Assembly (NCBI GenBank): GCA_012797915.1
Contig: JAAZOE010000224.1
Span: forward strand, 1 to 9,171
Source: Candidatus Zixiibacteriota bacterium
GTDB lineage: Bacteria; Zixibacteria; MSB-5A5; GN15; JAAZOE01
Direction: 5' to 3'
Length of the DNA stretch: 9,171 nucleotides
Below the pieces are notes generated by a model, which saw nothing but the letters and a program-made list of their open reading frames with translations, was not told where the DNA came from and ran no database searches. A program made the translations under genes and the position numbers. Of the stretch, positions 5,352 through 9,171 are shown one piece after another; position 1 is the first letter of the stretch; every line of letters starts with the position of its first letter.

Positions 5352-5353
5352 AT

Positions 5354-5767
5354 CCCGGCCCCTATGATCTCTTCCGTAGTCTGAGGTCATCGGCGAGCTT
5401 CCATTCCCACCCCGCAAGAACCGCGCGGCAAATTAGAGTCGCATGAATAGTATCAGGGCGGGTAAGCCGGATCCGGCTGGTAACTGGAAGGGAATTTTCG
5501 CCGGTGATGGCCGATTTCCATGAGACTGCCAGTCAATCTCCGCGTGAAGGCCAACAATTACTACGGGAAGGTATCCTTTTGAGAGACTTCTTGGTGGATT
5601 AGTCGCTTCCCGTTACGCCAATCCATTGATCGGTAAGGCGTTGTGTCGTTTACTTGGAAGGGTGGGAACTGCCACGGACGGGAGCTGTTTTCATCGGGTA
5701 TGGGGGAGTTCGATCGGTCCAAGGTAAAAAGGGGCGAATATCGACGATTTTGACGGCCAAAAAACAC
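5354..5767. other. Gene-free interval with two inverted repeats
   Basis: No open frame here looks like a real gene in composition or ribosome-binding context. Two inverted repeats stand out: a perfect 14-bp palindrome AGCCGGATCCGGCT (5465-5478), and ACGGGAAG (5563-5570) with CTTCCCGT (5606-5613), an 8-bp stem around 35 nt. A 26-codon frame from the ATG at 5444 has only a weak TAGAG ahead of it and is not called. Confidence 0.4.
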
Positions 5768-5796
5768 TTGACAACAATATCGAGGGGCCGTTTATT
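5768..5796 (+). promoter_or_regulatory. Strong sigma-70-type promoter upstream of the lipoprotein gene
   Basis: TTGACA (5768-5773) is a perfect -35 box, followed by exactly 17 nt and TTTATT (5791-5796, 4/6 match to the -10). Transcription would begin near 5803, giving a leader of about 220 nt before the ATG at 6026. That leader contains a terminator-like hairpin at 5946-5989. Confidence 0.6.
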
Positions 5797-5901
5797 GGGC
5801 GCGTTGGTGTTCCCGATAACAGGTTTAAAATGTTAGCGAGTTCGCTGACGGAAAACAGAACGAAAGAGGATAAGCGGGAAAATCAGGCGATTGAGATTGA
5901 A

Positions 5902-5933
5902 TTAAATCCCAAAGCGAAGACAAGCGGATTTAA
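5902..5933 (+). other. Leader stem-loop TTAAATCC/GGATTTAA
   Basis: TTAAATCC (5902-5909) pairs perfectly with GGATTTAA (5926-5933) around a 16-nt loop. It directly precedes the possible antiterminator and terminator pair and may be part of the same regulatory leader RNA. Confidence 0.4.
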
Positions 5934-5989
5934 ACGTCCTTGATTGGATGTGTGCGGGTAGGCCGGGCTTGCGCATGTCCTTTTTTTTT
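5934..5989 (+). terminator. Leader terminator with alternative antiterminator stem (attenuator)
   Basis: GGATGTGTGC (5946-5955) pairs with GCGCATGTCC (5971-5980) in a 10-bp stem that includes three G-U pairs; nine T residues (5981-5989) follow. This is intrinsic-terminator architecture placed 37 nt before the lipoprotein start codon. ACGTCC (5934-5939) can pair instead with GGATGT (5946-5951), using up the 5' arm of the terminator, so the two structures exclude each other. Either the promoter at 5768 makes a short RNA of about 185 nt, or the lipoprotein gene is controlled by read-through. I recognise no riboswitch aptamer. Confidence 0.5.
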
Positions 5990-6025
5990 AACCCGAGATT
6001 CTAACCGGTGAAGAGGTGTAACACA

Positions 6026-6613
6026 ATGTTCAAGAGAGTTTCAATTGTTATGGCGGCTCTGGCTTTGCTTTTCGTGGCTGGTTGCAGCAAAGCTCCTGAG
6101 GTCGAAATGAAGAATGCGGATGCGGCGATGCAGGCTGCCGTGACGGCTGAGGCCGAACAGTATGCACCGGAGGCCTACCGTATCGCTAACGACACGCTGA
6201 ACGCGGCGAAGGCTGCCAAGACGGAGCAGGATTCGAAGTTCGCGCTGTTCAGAAGCTATGGCAAGTCCAAGGCCATGTTCGTTTCCGCCCAGGCTCTGGC
6301 CGACAAGGCCGCCGCCGAGGCTGCAACCGAGAAGGAACGGGTCAGATTGGAAGTCATGGACATGATTACCCTTACCCAGGCCGTCGTTGACAGTGCCACC
6401 GTGGCCCTGGAAAAGGCGCCCAAGGGAAAGGGCAACAAGGCCGATATCGAATTGATCGCCAATGACCTGGCTTCGACGAATTCCGCATTCGCGGCGGCGA
6501 AGGCTGATTTCGACGCCGGCAAGTTCTTGGCCGCGAAGGGCAAACTGGAAGCGGTCCAGAGCAAAGCCCGCAGCATCATGGCTGAAATCGCCGCGGCTCG
6601 GGCTCGGAAGTAG
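6026..6613 (+). CDS. Small alpha-helical lipoprotein, DUF4398-like
   Basis: The protein has 195 residues, with a lipoprotein signal peptide (MFKRVSIVMAALALLFVAGC, lipid-carrying Cys at 20). The mature part is Ala/Lys/Glu-rich and almost wholly helical, with the pattern EQYAPEAYRIANDTLNAA typical of DUF4398-type envelope lipoproteins, then AQALADKAAAEAATEKERVR and a C-terminal helical pair. It has no catalytic motif. Such proteins are probably periplasmic and structural or peptidoglycan-associated, but the family's role is not established. A GAGGTG about 8 nt before the ATG supports this start; the frame could open at a GTG at 6008, but that would put six charged residues ahead of the signal peptide. 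It has its own promoter and attenuator upstream and a strong terminator downstream, so it is a single-gene unit. Its helical core resembles the N-terminal region of the L,D-transpeptidase encoded next. Confidence 0.85.
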   Translation: MFKRVSIVMAALALLFVAGCSKAPEVEMKNADAAMQAAVTAEAEQYAPEAYRIANDTLNAAKAAKTEQDSKFALFRSYGKSKAMFVSAQALADKAAAEAATEKERVRLEVMDMITLTQAVVDSATVALEKAPKGKGNKADIELIANDLASTNSAFAAAKADFDAGKFLAAKGKLEAVQSKARSIMAEIAAARARK

Positions 6614-6651
6614 TTGTCAGACCAGTTACGGTAACGGGTACTACAGGCATA

Positions 6652-6691
6652 GATAAAGGCCGTCGTGTTGCGACATACGACGGCCTTTATC
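6652..6691 (+). terminator. Intrinsic terminator after the lipoprotein gene
   Basis: GATAAAGGCCGTCGT (6652-6666) pairs perfectly over 15 bp with ACGACGGCCTTTATC (6677-6691), with a 10-nt loop GTTGCGACAT. The A-run and T-run are built into the stem, so it may work in both directions. The loop contains the TGCGACAT word seen near the sigma-54 activator, here probably by chance. Confidence 0.85.
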
Positions 6692-6754
6692 CCAATGACT
6701 CCGCCGTGTTCCGTTACGGCGACTTTTTACATGGTTTAATTCACCGGGACTCGG

Positions 6755-6767
6755 CATAATATCGACG
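6755..6767 (+). promoter_or_regulatory. Extended -10-like box abutting a GTG start (possible leaderless mRNA)
   Basis: CATAAT (6755-6760) is a 5/6 match to the -10 consensus and ends 6 nt before the GTG start codon at 6767, so transcription could begin at the start codon itself. There is no recognisable -35 at 16-18 bp and no Shine-Dalgarno before the GTG. The preceding terminator means the L,D-transpeptidase operon needs a promoter somewhere between 6692 and 6767. Confidence 0.35.
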
Positions 6768-7831
6768 TGAAACAGGTCGCCATTGGATTAGCCGTCGTGC
6801 TGGGTTGGTGTCTGGCAGGATGCCAAGAACAGCCGATCTCGACTCTGCAGCGAGCCCGATCCGCCTTGGAGCGGGCGGCCGGCGTGGGGGCTCTTCGGTA
6901 TGCCGAAGCAGACTATCGCCGGGCGGAGGCTGTCTTCCAGGAAGGACAATTGGAAATTGCCCGTCAGAAAGGGCGTCTGGCGCCGTGGCGGGACTATACT
7001 ATCGCCGATTCCCTTCTGCGGACGGCCTTCGAATCGGCGGACAAAGCGGCCCGGGATGCGCAAAGCCGCATCCATGATCTGCAGTACCGAGTGCAGAGCG
7101 AACAGGAGAATCTCCGCCGGGACCTGGCCATGTGGCGGGAAGGACTGGACGGGTCATTGCGGGTGTACAACGCCGAGAAATACTGGGGTTCGGCGGAACT
7201 GGCCCTGCGGACCAGCGAACGGTTGTTCGCCCAGGCGGAATACACGGCCGCGATCGAGTCGATTTTCGATGCCCGCGAGTGGTTGTCGCGGATGAGTCGG
7301 GTGCTCACGGAATACGCCAACGACGAAGCTTCGGGGCTGAAACTCTGGCGGCGGTGGGTGCAGGAAACGGTGGATGAGTCGCGTCGTTCGGGAGGGACGG
7401 CCATCATCGTGAACAAGACCGCACACAAGCTGTACCTGCTGCAGGGGGGGAAGGTGATTCGCACCTATGACTGCGAGCTGGGGTACAACTCGGCCCGGCA
7501 GAAATATTTCTCCGGCGACGGGGCGACGCCGGAAGGGAAATATCATGTGACCCAGGCTCGTCACCGGGGCAGCCGGTACTACAAAGCGCTGATGATCAAC
7601 TATCCCAATGAACGGGATCGGCAGATATTCGCCCAGAACAAATCCCGGGGGGTCATTTCCAAACGGGCCCGCATCGGCGGCCTGATCGAGATTCACGGCG
7701 AAGGGGGCCGCAACGACGACTGGACGGAAGGGTGTATCGCCCTGACCAACCGGGAGATGGATCAAATCATGCAATATGCCACGGTGGGCACTCCGGTCAC
7801 CATCGTGCGCCGTTCCGATCGGTGGCCATGA
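6767..7831 (+). CDS. Lipoprotein L,D-transpeptidase (YkuD/YafK-like) with helical N-terminal domain
   Basis: The protein has 354 residues. A short lipoprotein signal ends in CLAGC (lipid-carrying Cys19). Residues 25-200 are helical and resemble the neighbouring lipoprotein (YAEADYRRAEAVF, then TAFESADKAARDA). Residues 212-348 are the YkuD domain: it starts AIIVNKTAHKLYLLQGGKV and reaches the active site IHGEGGRNDDWTEGCIALTN, with His310 and nucleophile Cys323. The residue usually Arg after GC(I/V) is Ala here, as in YafK-like members (WTEGCIAL). Such enzymes form 3-3 peptidoglycan cross-links, or attach or release proteins at the diaminopimelate residue in the periplasm; which reaction applies here cannot be read from sequence. 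The start is GTG, chosen because the signal peptide begins there; no Shine-Dalgarno is visible. Its stop overlaps the next start as ATGA, so translation of the two is coupled. Confidence 0.92.
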   Translation: MKQVAIGLAVVLGWCLAGCQEQPISTLQRARSALERAAGVGALRYAEADYRRAEAVFQEGQLEIARQKGRLAPWRDYTIADSLLRTAFESADKAARDAQSRIHDLQYRVQSEQENLRRDLAMWREGLDGSLRVYNAEKYWGSAELALRTSERLFAQAEYTAAIESIFDAREWLSRMSRVLTEYANDEASGLKLWRRWVQETVDESRRSGGTAIIVNKTAHKLYLLQGGKVIRTYDCELGYNSARQKYFSGDGATPEGKYHVTQARHRGSRYYKALMINYPNERDRQIFAQNKSRGVISKRARIGGLIEIHGEGGRNDDWTEGCIALTNREMDQIMQYATVGTPVTIVRRSDRWP

Positions 7832-8478
7832 GACGCTTTCTGCTCATACTCCTGACGTTGCTGATCGTCCTGGCGGCGGGATTCGTAATGACGGTCATCG
7901 TCGTCAACCGGCGGATTTCCCTCCAATACGAGGAGACCGCGGCGGTCGACAGCCTGACGACCACGTTACCGGCGGATACGAAGGCCGCCCAGAAGGCGCT
8001 CAAGGAGGCGCGGACCGCCCTGGCCAAATACCGTCCGACCGGACCGTATGTCGTAATCAACACCCATGCCAACAAATTGATGTGGCGCACCATGGATTCG
8101 GTGTTGTATGCCTGGACCTGTTCCACCGGCACGGGGGGCGAGTTGGTGGACAGCGCAACCAATCGCCGCTGGGTATTCGACACGCCGCGGGGGGTGTTCA
8201 AGGTCGACAGCAAGCTGGCCGAACCGTGGTGGCGCAAGCCGGACTGGGCGTATATCGAAGAAGATGAAAAGATCCCCAAGAATGAGAACGAACGGTATGA
8301 TCCCCAAATGATGGGGGATTACGCCATCGGTTTCGGCGACGGGTATTTCATTCACGGCACGATCTATGAGCGTTTGCTGGGAATCAGCGTTACCCACGGG
8401 TGCGTGCGCCTCGGGGCGGACGATCTGAAGGTTCTGTGGGGCTTGGCCAAACATGGGACGTATGTCTATATATTTTGA
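7828..8478 (+). CDS. Membrane-anchored L,D-transpeptidase (YkuD family)
   Basis: The protein has 216 residues. Residues 1-27 (MRRFLLILLTLLIVLAAGFV and on) form one N-terminal membrane anchor with no cleavage or lipobox motif, leaving the rest in the periplasm. A short helical linker leads to the YkuD domain (about 74-216), beginning YVVINTHANKLMWRTMDSVL. The active site is complete and canonical: HGTIYERLLGISVTHGCVRL, with His176, His190, Cys192 and the conserved Arg194. An insertion rich in Trp, Lys and acidic residues (WWRKPDWAYIEEDEKIPKN) sits between strands, as in many YkuD proteins with longer capping loops. The ATG at 7828 overlaps the upstream stop (ATGA), which decides the start over an in-frame GTG two codons earlier. 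It is probably the main catalytic L,D-transpeptidase of the operon; the substrate is unknown. Confidence 0.92.
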   Translation: MRRFLLILLTLLIVLAAGFVMTVIVVNRRISLQYEETAAVDSLTTTLPADTKAAQKALKEARTALAKYRPTGPYVVINTHANKLMWRTMDSVLYAWTCSTGTGGELVDSATNRRWVFDTPRGVFKVDSKLAEPWWRKPDWAYIEEDEKIPKNENERYDPQMMGDYAIGFGDGYFIHGTIYERLLGISVTHGCVRLGADDLKVLWGLAKHGTYVYIF

Positions 8479-9171
8479 CCGCCTCGGCCTCCGAAGGATG
8501 GCCCACTGGCTGTTGATTGCCCTCGCCGGGCTGATTCTGGCGACGACGGGACTCTCCTGCGGCGGCGAGGAAACGGCCGAACCCCCGGCGCGTCCGGAAA
8601 CGGCGGCCGTGTCGACCAAGGGGAAGACCAAGAGTAAGGAAAAACCGTGGGACCGGACCGCGGCTGAAGCCGAATATCGGCTCATCCGGAGCGAACTGAG
8701 CCTCATTAAAACCGGCAAGCCGTATCTGGTGCTCGATTTCGGCCGCGACCGCCTGCTGCTCAAGCTCAAAGGGGCGGTCATTTGGAGTTACCCGATGGTA
8801 TTCGCGGAGGGAGATGCCGGGCGGGTGGCTGGTTTTCGGAAACGGTTCCAGGGCGAAAGCGGTCGGCTGATTCGGATACTGACCGGCAAGCACCTTTTCG
8901 CCGCCAAGGAACAGACCTCCGATTCGCTCCTGGCCATCGTCGGATCGGCCGTGAAAGTCGACCCGAATACGCTTCAGCGGGAACTGCCCGAACGCTTTCA
9001 GCTGCACTGGGGGGACGATCTGGTGCTGGAGGTGCGGACCGATATCACCGGCACCCCGGTTTCCCGATTCCATAATGCCATGATCGAGATCGGCCGGGTG
9101 TTGAATCTTCCCTTCGGCGAATCAATACTGGTCGTCAAGATCAAGCCGGAGGAAGGGTTGACCCTCTATCG
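8462..9171 (+). CDS. Periplasmic YkuD-like protein without visible active site, C-terminus cut by window edge
   Basis: The frame runs open from the ATG at 8462 to the window end, 236 residues, overlapping the previous gene by 17 nt. An N-terminal signal ends near TGLSCGG (Cys33); G-L-S-C is a poor lipobox, so lipidation is doubtful. An ATG at 8498 would give a more compact signal peptide but lacks a properly spaced ribosome-binding site. A Pro/Lys/Thr-rich linker follows. From about residue 86, KPYLVLDFGRDRLLLKLKGAVIWSYPMVF has the strand pattern that opens YkuD domains in the two upstream proteins. The next 130 residues show neither the HG motif nor a GC nucleophile; instead come LFAAKEQTSDSLLAIVGSA and an Arg/Glu-rich stretch with HWGDDLVLEVRTDITGTPVS. 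It may be a degenerate accessory paralog or an unrelated beta domain. The missing C-terminus leaves a late active site possible. Confidence 0.75.
   Translation, partial: MSIYFDRLGLRRMAHWLLIALAGLILATTGLSCGGEETAEPPARPETAAVSTKGKTKSKEKPWDRTAAEAEYRLIRSELSLIKTGKPYLVLDFGRDRLLLKLKGAVIWSYPMVFAEGDAGRVAGFRKRFQGESGRLIRILTGKHLFAAKEQTSDSLLAIVGSAVKVDPNTLQRELPERFQLHWGDDLVLEVRTDITGTPVSRFHNAMIEIGRVLNLPFGESILVVKIKPEEGLTLY

Larger units (their letters stand above)
4912..5352 (+). ncRNA. Candidate structured non-coding RNA of about 440 nt
   Basis: The stretch has no convincing protein gene on either strand, but it is bounded by a sigma-54-like element upstream and a good intrinsic terminator downstream. Inside are stems at 4922-4931/4961-4971 (one bulge), 5011-5022/5025-5036, 5033-5039/5052-5058 (perfect 7 bp, overlapping the previous stem) and 5254-5265/5270-5282. 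Two tandem copies of a pyrimidine-tract plus hairpin unit also lie here. The tract ACCTCCTTCCTCTCTT would be an anti-Shine-Dalgarno sequence in the plus-strand RNA, able to pair with ribosome-binding sites. I match it to no known RNA family. The strand and both ends are inferred. Confidence 0.35.

Noticed and set aside
4995..5446. Two short plus-strand frames starting at the ATGG of each repeat copy (4995 and 5240)
   Set aside because: They are preceded by a pyrimidine tract, the opposite of a ribosome-binding site, and the second reads straight through the terminator hairpin.
5354..5767. Riboswitch or tRNA in the gap before the 5768 promoter
   Set aside because: I checked by eye for a cyclic-di-GMP-type core and for tRNA-like arms and found neither; only isolated inverted repeats are present.

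Overview
The window looks like chromosomal DNA from a GC-rich, diderm (Gram-negative-type) bacterium, probably from an uncultivated lineage. The signs are SPase II lipoproteins, periplasmic YkuD-type L,D-transpeptidases, a sigma-54 activator and a bacterial sulfhydrogenase-type operon. A placement near Zixibacteria or the wider FCB group is only a guess from gene content. I see no rRNA, tRNA, insertion sequence, phage gene or CRISPR array.

Layout. (1) 1-1596, minus strand: the start of an operon that resembles group 3b NiFe-hydrogenase (sulfhydrogenase) loci. It holds an iron-sulfur electron-transfer subunit, then a cyclic-nucleotide-binding-fold protein cut by the window edge. A good sigma-70-type promoter and a perfect CRP/FNR-like palindrome lie at its head. 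(2) 1716-4670, plus strand: a promoter region, a leader of about 440 nt, an 86-residue secreted peptide gene, a 9-codon minigene, and a 719-residue activator (tetratricopeptide-like repeats + sigma-54 AAA+ domain + Fis-type HTH). The minigene overlaps the activator start as ATGA. (3) 4671-6025: 1.35 kb without a convincing protein gene but rich in structure. It contains a TGCGACAT inverted repeat, ATAGTCA half-sites, a sigma-54-like element, two tandem copies of a pyrimidine-tract plus hairpin unit, and an intrinsic terminator at 5291-5351. This is compatible with a non-coding RNA of about 440 nt. After it come a strong sigma-70-type promoter (5768-5796) and a second terminator (5946-5989) inside the leader of the next gene, which looks like an attenuator. 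(4) 6026-9171, plus strand: an envelope block made of a small DUF4398-like lipoprotein with its own terminator, then an overlapping trio. The trio is a lipoprotein L,D-transpeptidase, a membrane-anchored L,D-transpeptidase, and a third protein that starts like a YkuD domain but shows no catalytic motif before the window ends.

How the genes may work together. The most interesting hypothesis is a signalling locus. A secreted peptide sits beside a sigma-54 activator whose N-terminal sensor is a helical repeat domain, the fold that Gram-positive RRNPP regulators use to bind secreted peptides. Directly downstream is a possible sigma-54-dependent structured RNA carrying CCUCCUU anti-Shine-Dalgarno tracts. 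The layout recalls LuxO-Qrr circuits, but with a peptide/TPR input. This is inference from arrangement and motifs, not demonstrated. The downstream block is more conventional: peptidoglycan cross-link or lipoprotein-attachment chemistry in the envelope.
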